This document shows positions 1-8,402 of a stretch of 64,000 nt of DNA, piece after piece. The position numbers were made by a program, and so were the translations under genes. Within the stretch, counting starts at the first letter, position 1. Each line of letters begins with the position of its first letter. The stretch is taken from assembly GCA_963709645.1 (NCBI GenBank), contig CAVPXP010000021.1, positions 1 through 64,000 on the forward strand. Direction: 5' to 3'. The notes beneath the pieces are model-generated. The model was not told the DNA's origin. It worked only from the letters and a program-made list of their open reading frames with translations, and made no database searches. Source of the stretch: DYRB01 sp963709645. Lineage in GTDB: Bacteria; Pseudomonadota; Gammaproteobacteria; Chromatiales; Chromatiaceae.

Positions 1-276
1 GCCGTTATCGGTGGTCTTGAGCTTAATACCGGGCAGACCGTCGCCGTCCATCTCGAAGGGGACCGTGTGCTTGGCCAGGAAATCGGTGGTGGTCATGCCC
101 AGCCGGTTCTTGAGCCGGATGACGTCGTAGGGGGCCAGGGTGACGTCGGCCTGCTTGCAGCAGGCGTTGAAACAGGAGATGCCCTTGTAGCAGCGGAACT
201 GGATCTGGGTGGCCTCGTCAAGGGCCGCGGGCATGACCGGGCTGGTAAAGGGGATCTCTGGCTTCTGATCGGGCAT
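1..276 (-). CDS. YkgJ-family cysteine-cluster protein, 3' end cut by window edge
   Basis: The first 92 codons of a minus-strand gene whose remainder lies beyond base 1. Its N-terminal part contains the segment CYKGISCFNACCKQADVTL, a Cys-x5-Cys-x3-Cys-Cys cluster like those of YkgJ-type proteins, annotated as putative Zn- or Fe-S-binding proteins of unknown substrate. The start is the ATG at 276, preceded by CAGGAGC, a good ribosome binding site. It lies downstream of aprA on the same strand, but a strong hairpin terminator separates them, so it is probably transcribed on its own. A role in sulfur metabolism is suggested only by position. Confidence 0.75.
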   Translation of the reverse strand, partial: MPDQKPEIPFTSPVMPAALDEATQIQFRCYKGISCFNACCKQADVTLAPYDVIRLKNRLGMTTTDFLAKHTVPFEMDGDGLPGIKLKTTDNG

Positions 277-454
277 CTGAGTGCTCCTGGACGATTACGG
301 TAGAGGCCGAACCCGCCCAGTTGGGTTGTGGGCTGGGACTGGTATATGTTGGCGAGGATCGCCGAGACAACCCGGTGCGGCAGCAGAGTGCCGCCGGTGA
401 ACCCTGGAGTCTGGGCCATTCGCGCCGGGGCGGCGCTCCCACCAGGGCCAAAGT

Positions 455-486
455 AAAAGGGCCAGGCGCCTCGCGGCGCCCGGCCC
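455..486 (-). terminator. Intrinsic terminator of aprBA
   Basis: Read on the minus strand, a 12-bp GC-rich stem (bases 475-486 with 459-470, one mismatch, 4-nt loop) is followed by CTTTTACTTT. It begins about 35 bases after the aprA stop, so it should end the aprBA transcript and insulate the YkgJ-type gene. Confidence 0.8.
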
Positions 487-521
487 TTAAGGTCTCAAGC
501 GAGCCTCAAGCAAGCAGGGGC

Positions 522-2495
522 TTACTTGAAGAGCTTGGACTTGTCGACCAAATCGACATGGGCGCGCTTGAAGTTCGTCCAGGTCTTGGTCTTGCGGTCA
601 TAGATGGAGTTGCCGAAGCACTTCCAGTTCTCTTCGTCGACGAAGTTGTAGTCCATCCGATAGTAGAAGCCGGGGTAACGGCTCTCCTCGCGGAACTGGA
701 TGTGCTTCATGTGGGCCTCGGCCGTGAGGATGCGGTGATAGTTCTCCCAGGCCCGCAGCAGCTCGTGCAGGTCCTTGGCGCGCATCTTCAGGGCGTCTTC
801 CTTGAGCATCTCGAGCTTCTGCTCGGCCACTTCCATCATCTTGGCGTTGGTCTGGTACATGGTGGCGATACCGGCCACGTACTCGTCCATGATCTTCTGC
901 AGGCGGAACTGGAGCATCTTCGGCGTGATGTAGTTCGGATTCACGTCGATCGCGGTGGTGTAGTCCTTGTGCTCCAGGTAGTTACGCACCGGCTGGTAGA
1001 TCTCGGCGACCAGGTCGTCGACGTTATCTTCGAGCTCGGGCTTCCAATCCTTGTTGTCCATGCAGAACTGGACCATGGACTTGGCGCACAGGCGACCCTC
1101 GGCGTGGGAGCCGGAGGAGAACTTGTGGCCGGAGGCGCCCACGCCGTCAGCGGCGGTGAACAGACCCTTGACGGTGGTCATGGAGCGGTAGCCCCAGTTC
1201 CAGCCCTTGGGCAGGTGCTCGGGCACGCCGGGCAGGGCCTCGTCGGTCGGGGCGCCGACATCGGTCGGACCCGAGACCCAGATGCCGCAGCAGCCGGAGT
1301 GCGAACCCAGCAGGTAGGGCTCGGTGGGCATCAGCTCGGAGTTCTTCTTCTCCGGCTCGATGTTCTCACCCGCCCAGACGCCGGCCTGGCCGATGCACAT
1401 GTCGAGGAAGTCTTCCCAAGCCTCGGCCTCGAGGTGCTTGATCTCCTTGGGGGTCATGGTCTCGGCGAGCTTGCCCAGCGCAGTGACGGTGTCCATGTAG
1501 ATCGGACCGCGGCCTTCGCGCATTTCACGCATCATCAGGTGGTTGCGCAGGCAGGACGCCGGCACCTTGGCCTGACCGTAAGGAGGGAAGTCGTCCAACA
1601 GGTGCTTGTTCTTGGTCATGTAGACTTCGCCGAAGGCGTTGGTGGCCTTGGCCTTGAAGAGCAGGAACCAGGCACCGACCGGGCCGTAACCGTCCTTGAA
1701 GCGGGCGGGCACGAAGCGGTTTTCCATCATGGTCAGCTCGGCGCCGGCCTCGGCGGCCATGGCGTAGGTCGAGCCGGCGTTCCACACCGGGTACCAGGCG
1801 CGGCCCGTGCCCTCACCGACGGAGCGGGGACGGAAGATGTTCACGCAGCCGCCGGCGACCAGCAGGCAGGCCTTGAACTTGTAGACGAAGACCTTGTTCT
1901 CGCGGACGGAGAAACCGACGGCACCGGCGATGCGGTTCTTGTCGTTCTTGTCGTTGACCAGCTTGACGATGAAGACGCGCTCCTGGATGCGGTCGGTGCC
2001 CAGGGCCTTCTTGGCGGCCTCGGCGACGATCCACTTGTAGGACTCGCCGTTGATCATGATCTGCCACTTGCCGGAGCGGACCGGCTTGCCGCCGTCGACC
2101 AGGGGCTTGCCCTCGTCACCCGGCTGCTTCCAGATCGGCAGACCCCACTCCTCGAACAGATGCACGGAGTCGTCGACGTGACGGCCCAGGTCATAGGCCA
2201 GGTCGTCGCGGGTGATGCCCATCAGGTCGTTGGAGACCATGCGGGCGTAGTCGGCCGGGTCCTGCTCGGAGCCGATGTAGGTGTTGATGGCGGACAGGCC
2301 CTGGGCCACGGCGCCGGAGCGGTCCATGGCGGCCTTGTCGACCAGCTTGACCTTCAGGTCGACGCCCTGAGCCTTGGCCTGGTCGAGCCAGGGGCCGATC
2401 TCGTAGGCGGCGCCACAGGCGCCCATGCCACCACCGATGATGAGAATGTCGACCTCTTCTTGGACGACTTCTGGATTGTCGAATGTACCTGCCAT
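522..2495 (-). CDS. aprA: Adenylylsulfate (APS) reductase alpha subunit
   Basis: 657-residue flavoprotein subunit of dissimilatory APS reductase. In sulfur oxidisers it runs in the oxidative direction, converting sulfite plus AMP to APS in the cytoplasm. The N-terminus has the FAD-binding segment VDILIIGGGMGACGAAYEI, and the length matches the AprA family. The start follows an aprB-aprA gap of 54 bases, so the two form an operon. A hairpin terminator follows. No sat or aprM gene lies next to it in the window, unlike the sat-aprMBA order known from Allochromatium vinosum. The identification is secure; direction of catalysis is inferred from the sulfur globule genes in the same window. Confidence 0.97.
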   Translation of the reverse strand: MAGTFDNPEVVQEEVDILIIGGGMGACGAAYEIGPWLDQAKAQGVDLKVKLVDKAAMDRSGAVAQGLSAINTYIGSEQDPADYARMVSNDLMGITRDDLAYDLGRHVDDSVHLFEEWGLPIWKQPGDEGKPLVDGGKPVRSGKWQIMINGESYKWIVAEAAKKALGTDRIQERVFIVKLVNDKNDKNRIAGAVGFSVRENKVFVYKFKACLLVAGGCVNIFRPRSVGEGTGRAWYPVWNAGSTYAMAAEAGAELTMMENRFVPARFKDGYGPVGAWFLLFKAKATNAFGEVYMTKNKHLLDDFPPYGQAKVPASCLRNHLMMREMREGRGPIYMDTVTALGKLAETMTPKEIKHLEAEAWEDFLDMCIGQAGVWAGENIEPEKKNSELMPTEPYLLGSHSGCCGIWVSGPTDVGAPTDEALPGVPEHLPKGWNWGYRSMTTVKGLFTAADGVGASGHKFSSGSHAEGRLCAKSMVQFCMDNKDWKPELEDNVDDLVAEIYQPVRNYLEHKDYTTAIDVNPNYITPKMLQFRLQKIMDEYVAGIATMYQTNAKMMEVAEQKLEMLKEDALKMRAKDLHELLRAWENYHRILTAEAHMKHIQFREESRYPGFYYRMDYNFVDEENWKCFGNSIYDRKTKTWTNFKRAHVDLVDKSKLFK

Positions 2496-2549
2496 TTCTC
2501 TTATACCTCTGAATCTCTGGAATCTTGCCTTACGGGCGCGAGCGCGCGC

Positions 2550-3017
2550 TTACTTGCGGATCAGCTCACTGGGGTCGCCGGGCTTCTGCACGCCGCCAAG
2601 GGTGAAGAAGCCGGCCTCGCCGATCTTGGAGATGTCGGCCGCGGGCTTGCTGCCGTACGGATCGATGGAGCCTTCAGGGGTGGTGCGGATCGGGAACTTG
2701 AACCGCTTCATCAGGCCGTTGCGGAACTTGATGGTCCACATGATGGAGTCGGTGCCGCGCAGGGGCTGCACGGAGGCGCCCATGGGGACGACGTCGGCGT
2801 AGTGACGACACTCGATGGCCTGCTGCGGGCAGATCTTGACGCAGGAGTAGCACTCCCAGCACTGCTCGGGCTCCTGGTTGAAGGCCTTCATGGCGTGACC
2901 GGTCTCGGACCCGTCCTGGTCCAGCTTCATCAGGTCGTGGGGGCAGATATACATGCAAGCGGTCTTGTCCTGGCCCTTGCAGCCATCGCACTTATCAGTA
3001 CGCACAAAAGTTGGCAT
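2550..3017 (-). CDS. aprB: APS reductase beta subunit (ferredoxin-like)
   Basis: 155-residue iron-sulfur subunit that passes electrons to and from the AprA flavin. Two [4Fe-4S] motifs are visible: CDGCKGQDKTACMYICP near residues 10-26 and CWECYSCVKICP near residues 53-64. The C-terminal tail is the extended arm typical of AprB that wraps AprA. The ATG at 3017 has TTAGGAGAT upstream as ribosome binding site. It is the first gene of the aprBA pair. Its consensus-like promoter lies about 240 bases upstream, leaving an unusually long leader. Confidence 0.97.
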   Translation of the reverse strand: MPTFVRTDKCDGCKGQDKTACMYICPHDLMKLDQDGSETGHAMKAFNQEPEQCWECYSCVKICPQQAIECRHYADVVPMGASVQPLRGTDSIMWTIKFRNGLMKRFKFPIRTTPEGSIDPYGSKPAADISKIGEAGFFTLGGVQKPGDPSELIRK

Positions 3018-3483
3018 GGTGCTCGATCTCCTAACGTTTCACTGCAGTGAATGCCGACGTGGTGGTGGGTTTGCGGCGATCCCTTGACTTACACCGAACG
3101 GCTTTGTCGGACGGTGGCGGTCGCCGAAACTCGCTGACGTGATCGTCCCTGACGATACGGCCGGCTGGCCGCCCTTGGTCCAGGCCCCGAATAGGGTTGG
3201 CGCGGCCTGGGCGCGCGGCTCAGGAGGCGGACGCGACCTACTCCGCGAGTCGTGCAAGATAGTGATGCGCCCAAGCCCCTGTCAAAACAGTATTTCGAGC
3301 GGCCATCATAAAATCGTCTTATTAGATAATTCTGATGCCTTGAATCTGGGGCTCTTTGACCCAAGACCCCAGACCAGAACGATGGGCCGCGACAGTCGCT
3401 TTGCAGGGGCTGAAGGGGTGCTTATGGTAATCTGAGCTCGGGCGCATCAGGCCGCGTCCGCACTCCCAGCCGGACAGGGATCC
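3018..3483. other. Divergent intergenic region between aprB and the thioredoxin-HEAT gene
   Basis: 466 bases without a credible gene. The aprB-proximal half is GC-rich leader sequence containing the small palindrome CACTGCAGTG near 3040. The middle (about 3300-3345) is AT-richer. It holds the aprBA promoter and presumably one for the plus-strand gene at 3484. Short reading frames here have no recognisable protein features. Confidence 0.6.
3256..3285 (-). promoter_or_regulatory. Sigma-70-type promoter for aprBA
   Basis: On the minus strand a perfect -35 TTGACA (3285-3280) is separated by 18 bases from TATCTT (3261-3256). It points at aprB and would give a leader of roughly 230-240 nt. The hexamers are seen directly; activity is inferred. 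Confidence 0.55.
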
Positions 3484-4185
3484 ATGGCCGAATCGAAGAG
3501 CTCCAGCCCCTCCCAGGGGTCAACGCAGCCCGGCGCGCCAGCCGGCGCCCTGGTCTATATCGCGTCGGGCTGCCCGCACTGCTCGGCAGTGGTCGATGGT
3601 CTGATGCGCCTGGTCAAGGACGGCCGTCTGGCCCGCTTGGAATTGGTCAACCTCGGGGTGGCTCCACCGGCCCCAGGGGATGCGGTGCGGTCCGTCCCCT
3701 GGACGCGCATCGGGCCCTTCGAGCTGGTCGGGTCCATCCCCGCCGCGGAATTGGCAGATTGGGCCGAGCGGGCCGCCACGGGCGAGGGTTGGGCCGCTTA
3801 CTATGCCCACCTCCTGGAGCATCGGCGCCTGGCAGAGGTCGAGCGCCTGGTGCAGGAGCGCCCCGCCACCCTGGTCGATCTGCTCGCCCTGCTTGGCGAG
3901 AGCGACACGCCGATGGCCCTGCGCATCGGGATCGGCGCCCTGCTGGAGGGCCTGGCCGGAGGGCCGGTCCTCGCCCAGGCGCTTCCTGTCTTGGTGCAGC
4001 TCACCCTGTCAGACCTGCCCCAGACGCGTGCCGATGCCTGCCACTTCCTGGGTCTCGCGGGGGACCCGCAAGCCATCCCCGCGGTGCGCCGCCTGCTGGA
4101 CGACGAGCAGCCTGACGTGCGCGAGATCGCCGGCGAAACCCTGGCGATGCTCGGCGCCGATCTCCCAGACGATGAGGACCCCTAG
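3484..4185 (+). CDS. Thioredoxin-fold protein with C-terminal HEAT-like repeats
   Basis: 233 residues. Residues 24-110 look like a thioredoxin or glutaredoxin-like fold with an active-site-like CPHC (in YIASGCPHCSAVVDG). The C-terminal half contains helical repeats resembling PBS-lyase HEAT units, for example RADACHFLGLAGDPQAIPAV and VREIAGETLAML. There is no signal peptide, so a cytoplasmic location is expected. AGGGA precedes the ATG. The DUF423 gene follows after one base, so the two are probably cotranscribed. The combination suggests a redox protein or adaptor that docks onto a partner, but the substrate is unknown. Confidence 0.7.
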   Translation: MAESKSSSPSQGSTQPGAPAGALVYIASGCPHCSAVVDGLMRLVKDGRLARLELVNLGVAPPAPGDAVRSVPWTRIGPFELVGSIPAAELADWAERAATGEGWAAYYAHLLEHRRLAEVERLVQERPATLVDLLALLGESDTPMALRIGIGALLEGLAGGPVLAQALPVLVQLTLSDLPQTRADACHFLGLAGDPQAIPAVRRLLDDEQPDVREIAGETLAMLGADLPDDEDP

Positions 4186-4186
4186 C

Positions 4187-4561
4187 ATGGCGCGCATCTG
4201 GCTCACCCTGGGGGCGATCTTCGGGCTGCTCACCGTGACCCTGGGCGCCTTCGGGGCCCACGGTCTGCGCGGGCGCGTTGCCGATGACCTGCTGGTCACC
4301 TGGGGGACCGGCGCCGATTATCTGGGGATACACGCCCTTGCCCTGCTCGCCTGCGGCCTGCTCGCGCTGCAGGTGCCTGGATCCCGGTTGATCGGGGCCG
4401 CGGGCGCGTGCTTCCTGATGGGCAGCCTGCTCTTCAGCGGTAGCCTGTTCGCCCTAGTGCTGACCGGTGTGCGCGGCCTGGGGGCCATCACACCCTTTGG
4501 CGGGGCCTTGCTCATCCTCGGATGGGGGCTGTTGGCGCTGGGGGCCTGGCGTAATCTGTAG
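4187..4561 (+). CDS. DUF423 family small membrane protein
   Basis: 124 residues, highly hydrophobic, with about four membrane segments. It has the family's typical opening (LGAIFGLLTVTLGAFGAHGL) and the LLFSGSLFALVLTG segment. Members (YgdD-like) are inner-membrane proteins of unknown function. The ATG at 4187 follows the upstream stop by one base, which argues for translational coupling. bioA follows 43 bases later on the same strand. Confidence 0.85.
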   Translation: MARIWLTLGAIFGLLTVTLGAFGAHGLRGRVADDLLVTWGTGADYLGIHALALLACGLLALQVPGSRLIGAAGACFLMGSLLFSGSLFALVLTGVRGLGAITPFGGALLILGWGLLALGAWRNL

Positions 4562-4604
4562 TATCCGCTACGCCGACCGACCTATAGACGAGTCCACAGC
4601 TCCC

Positions 4605-5957
4605 ATGCCCGACAACGCCAACCTCAGCGCCCGCGACCTTAGCGTCGTCTGGCACCCCTGCACCCAAATGAAGGACCACGAGGCCTTGCCCATGATCCCC
4701 GTCCGGCGCGGCGAGGGCGTCTGGCTGGAGGACTTCGACGGCAACCGCTACCTGGATGCAATCTCGTCCTGGTGGGTCAATCTCTTCGGCCACGCCAATC
4801 CGCGCATCAATGCGGCCCTGCGCGACCAACTGGATCGTCTGGAGCACGTCATCCTCGCCGGCTTCACCCACGAGCCTGCGGTGACCTTGGCCGAGCGACT
4901 CGTCGCCCTGGCGCCACCGGGGCTGACCCGCGGCTTCTACGCCGACAACGGCTCCACGGCCATCGAGGTCGCGCTCAAGATGAGCTATCACTACTGGCGC
5001 AATCGCGGCCAGGGGCAGAAGACCCGCTTCGTCGCCCTGAGCAACGGCTACCACGGCGAGACCCTCGGGGCGCTGGCGGTGGGCGACGTGTCGCTGTTCA
5101 AGGAGACCTATGCGCCGCTGCTGATGGAGGTCATCACAGCCCCCTCCCCAGACTGTTACGAGCGGGAACCCGGCGAGGACTGCGAAACATACGCCCGCCG
5201 CCGCTTCTCGGAGATGGAGCAGCTGCTTGCCGAGCACGCCAGCGAGACCGCCGCCGTCATCGTCGAGCCCTTGGTGCAGTGCGCCGGGGGCATGCGCATG
5301 TATCACCCGGTCTATCTGAGCCTGCTGCGCGAGGCCTGCGACCGCCACGGGGTGCATCTGATCGCTGACGAGATCGCCGTCGGTTTCGGGCGCACCGGGA
5401 CCCTCTTCGCCTGCGAGCAGGCCGGGATCACCCCCGACTTCCTGTGCCTCTCCAAGGGCCTGACCGGGGGCTACCTGCCCCTCTCTGTCGTCCTGACGCG
5501 TGAGCAGGTCTACCAGGCCTTCTACGACGACTACCAAAACCTCACCGCCTTCCTCCACTCCCACAGCTACACGGGCAACGCTTTGGCCTGCCGCGCCGCC
5601 CTGGCGACCCTGGACATCTTTGCTGAGGACCGCGTCATCGAGGCCAACCGCGGCCTGGCCCAGGTCATGGCCGAGGCCGCGGCCCCCCTCGCGGACCACC
5701 CCCAGGTCGGCGAGGTCCGCCAGACCGGCATGATCCTGGCCATCGAGATGTCCAAGGACAAGACCGCCCGCATCCCCTACCCGTGGCAGGAGCGGCGCGG
5801 GCTCAAGGTCTATCGGCACGCCTTGGAGCGCGGGGCCTTGCTCCGCCCGCTGGGCAATGTCGTCTACCTCATGCCGCCCTACGTCATCACCCCAGAGCAG
5901 ATCCGCTGGCTGGTGCAGATTGCCACCGAGGGGATCGATCTGGCCACCGCCGACTGA
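4605..5957 (+). CDS. bioA: Adenosylmethionine-8-amino-7-oxononanoate aminotransferase
   Basis: 450-residue PLP-dependent class III aminotransferase that converts 7-keto-8-aminopelargonate to 7,8-diaminopelargonate, using S-adenosylmethionine as amino donor, in biotin synthesis. The BioA signature WHPCTQMKDHE is at the N-terminus. SSWWVNLFGH and the PLP-lysine segment LSKGLTGGYLPLS are also present. The ATG at 4605 was chosen because the family begins here; the longer frame upstream overlaps the DUF423 gene. It overlaps rsmE by one base (TGATG). No other bio genes are in the window. Confidence 0.95.
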   Translation: MPDNANLSARDLSVVWHPCTQMKDHEALPMIPVRRGEGVWLEDFDGNRYLDAISSWWVNLFGHANPRINAALRDQLDRLEHVILAGFTHEPAVTLAERLVALAPPGLTRGFYADNGSTAIEVALKMSYHYWRNRGQGQKTRFVALSNGYHGETLGALAVGDVSLFKETYAPLLMEVITAPSPDCYEREPGEDCETYARRRFSEMEQLLAEHASETAAVIVEPLVQCAGGMRMYHPVYLSLLREACDRHGVHLIADEIAVGFGRTGTLFACEQAGITPDFLCLSKGLTGGYLPLSVVLTREQVYQAFYDDYQNLTAFLHSHSYTGNALACRAALATLDIFAEDRVIEANRGLAQVMAEAAAPLADHPQVGEVRQTGMILAIEMSKDKTARIPYPWQERRGLKVYRHALERGALLRPLGNVVYLMPPYVITPEQIRWLVQIATEGIDLATAD

Positions 5958-6712
5958 TGCGCACCCCGCGCGTCTATGTGGACCTGCCCCTGGCGGCCGG
6001 CGCGAGGGCCACCCTGCCCGTCGCCCAGTCCCAGCACCTGACCCTGGTCCTGCGCCTGGCCGCGGGGGATCCAGTGACCCTCTTCAATGGCGACGGGCGG
6101 GACTACGCGGGGCATCTGGTCGATGCCCATCGCACCGCGACCCGCGTGCTGTGTGAGACGGTGGGGGATGAGGAGGCCAGGGCGGCCTTACGCATCCACC
6201 TGGGGCTTGGCATCTCCAAGGGCGAGCGCATGGACTTTGCCCTGCAGAAGGCAGTGGAGTTGGGGGTCGACCGTGTTACCCCCCTGTTTACCGCGCGCAG
6301 CGTCATACGCCTGGACCCCGAGCGTCTGGCCAAGCGCCAAACCCACTGGCAGGGGGTCACAGCGGCCGCCTGCGAGCAAAGCGGCCGCCGCCGCCTGCCG
6401 GGGCTGGGTCAGGCCACCCGCCTGGAAGAGTGGCTGGCCGAGCGGCACCCGGGCGGCATCCTTCTGGATCACCGCAGTGCCACGCCCCTCCCCGCGCTTT
6501 CTGCTCCGGCGGGGGACCTTACCCTTCTGGTTGGCCCCGAGGGGGGGCTGAGTACGGCCGAGCGCGCGGCTGCCCGCGTTGCCGGCTTCACCGGGGTCCG
6601 CCTGGGTCCCCGTATCCTGCGGACCGAGACTGCCCCCCTGGCCGCTATTGCGGCGATCCAGGCTCTCTGGGGGGATTTCTCGTCGGGTCCTCAAGCAGTT
6701 GGGACAGGATAA
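5957..6712 (+). CDS. rsmE: 16S rRNA (uracil(1498)-N3)-methyltransferase
   Basis: 251-residue SPOUT-class methyltransferase that modifies U1498 of 16S rRNA using S-adenosylmethionine. It has the N-terminal PUA-like part and the C-terminal knotted core, with LLVGPEGGLSTAE and LGPRILRTETAPLAA, the AdoMet-binding loops of RsmE. Its ATG overlaps the bioA stop by one base, so translation is coupled. The downstream neighbour is convergent and decayed. Confidence 0.95.
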   Translation: MRTPRVYVDLPLAAGARATLPVAQSQHLTLVLRLAAGDPVTLFNGDGRDYAGHLVDAHRTATRVLCETVGDEEARAALRIHLGLGISKGERMDFALQKAVELGVDRVTPLFTARSVIRLDPERLAKRQTHWQGVTAAACEQSGRRRLPGLGQATRLEEWLAERHPGGILLDHRSATPLPALSAPAGDLTLLVGPEGGLSTAERAAARVAGFTGVRLGPRILRTETAPLAAIAAIQALWGDFSSGPQAVGTG

Positions 6713-6760
6713 GGTCCCTCCAAGGGCGACCCCGCCCGCGCCCGAGCGCAGCGGGCTCGC

Positions 6761-7799
6761 TCAAGCCGCCGCCGCGGGGGTCCTCGCGAGGTAATCCATG
6801 CAGCGGGCATAGTGCGCCGAGAATTCCTGGCGGACGCGGCGCTCCATGCCAGCGATCGCGCCTTCGTCTCATTTGGCTCAGGCGATCAGATGCGTGAAAC
6901 CGCGGCTGCTCCCGGTCTGCATCGCTTCTTCGTAGGACCCAAACAGGTAACAGACCTCGATGTCCCACTAGGGCGAGCCGGGCCTGCCGCGATGGAATGC
7001 CAGACAGGCCGACAGGAACAACTGTTCGAAGAGGATGACGTCGCTGTAGATCTCCCGCCGGGCGGCCCAGACGGTCAGGTTGCTAGGGTGGTGTACGAAA
7101 CGCTTTGCCGTCTCTGCGTAGTGGCGGATGAAGTCGAGCCGGTTGCCGCCAAAGAGCCCGCAGTTCTCGGCCCGCAGGACCCCGCCGATCGGCATCTAGT
7201 GCTCGAACTCTGGCAGCATCCAGCCGCCGCCCGCCCGGAGGTCGTGTTCCAGGGCCTCGGGCCGGTAGCAGGAGCGGCCAAGCTCCGCGCACTCAGGGTG
7301 CGAGGCGATCACCGGGGCGGCCAGCAGGTCCTCCGGGAGCGCATCCCACAGATAGACGTCGCTCAGGTGCAGAAAGGGTAGCTGCTGTTCCGCGTAGGCG
7401 TAGAGCTTGCAGAGTGCCCACCAGTCGGGGTCCTGGTTGGCCAGGGTGTTCAGGGACAGGCTGACTTCGCCGAATCCGAGCCCGAGCTCGTCGATGAGCA
7501 GCGCGGCGCCCGCGTCGTCGTTGACCAGGCAGATGTCGGCATAGTGCCGGCGCGCCAGTCCGACGGACAGAACCCAAGACAGCAGGTGATCCTTCGCCGA
7601 GCGCCAACCGATCGTCCGCCTGGTCTGGCATACGGATCAGCGCGAGCGGTGCGTAGTGGTGTTGGATGCCCAGCGGCGGGAGTTCGCGGCAGTGCGGCTA
7701 GCGCGTCGACCTGGGGAAAGTCCGCCCCCCGGGTGCGTCGCGGCGACGCAGTACGCGGTGCGCCTGCCGGCGCCCTAGACGAGTGAAAGAGGACGATGA
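6761..7799 (-). pseudogene. Decayed gene, DUF6734-like (possible glycosyltransferase-type) remnant
   Basis: Minus-strand remnant of about 346 codons placed immediately after mocA. Conserved-looking pieces are SAKDHLLSWVLSVGLARRHY, DPDWWALCKLYAYAEQQLPF, GVLRAENCGLFGGNRLDFI, YLFGSYEEAMQTGSSRGFTH and MERRVRQEFSAHYARCMDYL. They are separated by an in-frame TAG at 7197-7199, another at 6968-6970, two TGA codons near 6865-6876 and a frame change near 7620. No ATG start is found; the expected start position reads ATC. The resemblance to DUF6734 proteins is from memory of their YLFGSYEEA/GFTHL-like motifs and is moderately sure. This is real decay rather than a single sequencing slip, because there are several stops. 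Confidence 0.65.
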
Positions 7800-7805
7800 T
7801 CCCGT

Positions 7806-8402
7806 TCAGACCCTTCCTGGAGCTGTTTGGAGATGTCGAGCCAAATCCGCTGGCCCGTCCACGTCGAGCAGTATCCCCGGGTCGGTCGTCGCCAGGAGGA
7901 CGAGTTGGGCAGTCTGGGCCGCGATCAGTTCCCGTGCCCCCCGGTCGCCGGTCAAGGCTTGGAGCCGTTCCCGCCAGGGGGCGGCGAAGCCGACGGGGTG
8001 GCCGCGCGTACCGGCATGGATAGGCGCGACCAGGGAAGCCCCAGCACCCAGGGCCTCGGCGAGGGCCTGGATGGTCGCGGGCTGGACCCAAGGCATGTCC
8101 CCCAGGGCAATCAGCCAGCCGGCCGCATCGGCGGTGGCGGTCACGCCAGCGGCGATACTGGTTCCCAGACCGTCGTTGGCTCCCGGGTGCTCGCGGATGC
8201 GGAGCCCGACGGCCTCCAGAGCCTCGGCCAGGGCCCGGTCCCCGGCGCGCACCACCGCAAGGCTGTCGGGCAGGGCAGCGATCAGGTTACGCCCGGCGGC
8301 GACCGCGATGGGCTCGCCGCCGGGCAGGGGTTGCAGCAGCTTGTGGGCCCCGAAGCGACGACCGGCCCCGGCGGCCAGCAGGATGCCGGTGACGGGGCTC
8401 AC
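7806..8402 (-). CDS. mocA: MocA/MobA-like molybdopterin nucleotidyltransferase
   Basis: 198 residues with the nucleotidyltransferase signature GILLAAGAGRRFGAHKLL at the N-terminus and ALGDMPWVQP in the middle, as in MocA-type CTP:molybdopterin cytidylyltransferases. These make the cytosine-dinucleotide cofactor needed by xanthine-dehydrogenase-family enzymes. The ATG overlaps the xdhC stop by four bases. Together with xdhC and the two Mo-hydroxylase subunits it forms one minus-strand operon, which supports the cofactor-maturation role. A MobA-type GTP transferase is the less likely alternative. Confidence 0.85.
   Translation of the reverse strand: MSPVTGILLAAGAGRRFGAHKLLQPLPGGEPIAVAAGRNLIAALPDSLAVVRAGDRALAEALEAVGLRIREHPGANDGLGTSIAAGVTATADAAGWLIALGDMPWVQPATIQALAEALGAGASLVAPIHAGTRGHPVGFAAPWRERLQALTGDRGARELIAAQTAQLVLLATTDPGILLDVDGPADLARHLQTAPGRV

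Noticed and set aside
321..3050. A 909-codon open frame on the plus strand across aprBA
   Set aside because: It is antisense to the well-supported aprA and aprB and has no family motifs; GC-rich coding DNA makes long antisense frames.
4512..5819. Antisense frame of 435 codons over bioA
   Set aside because: It is the complement of a conserved gene in another frame, without any recognisable domain.
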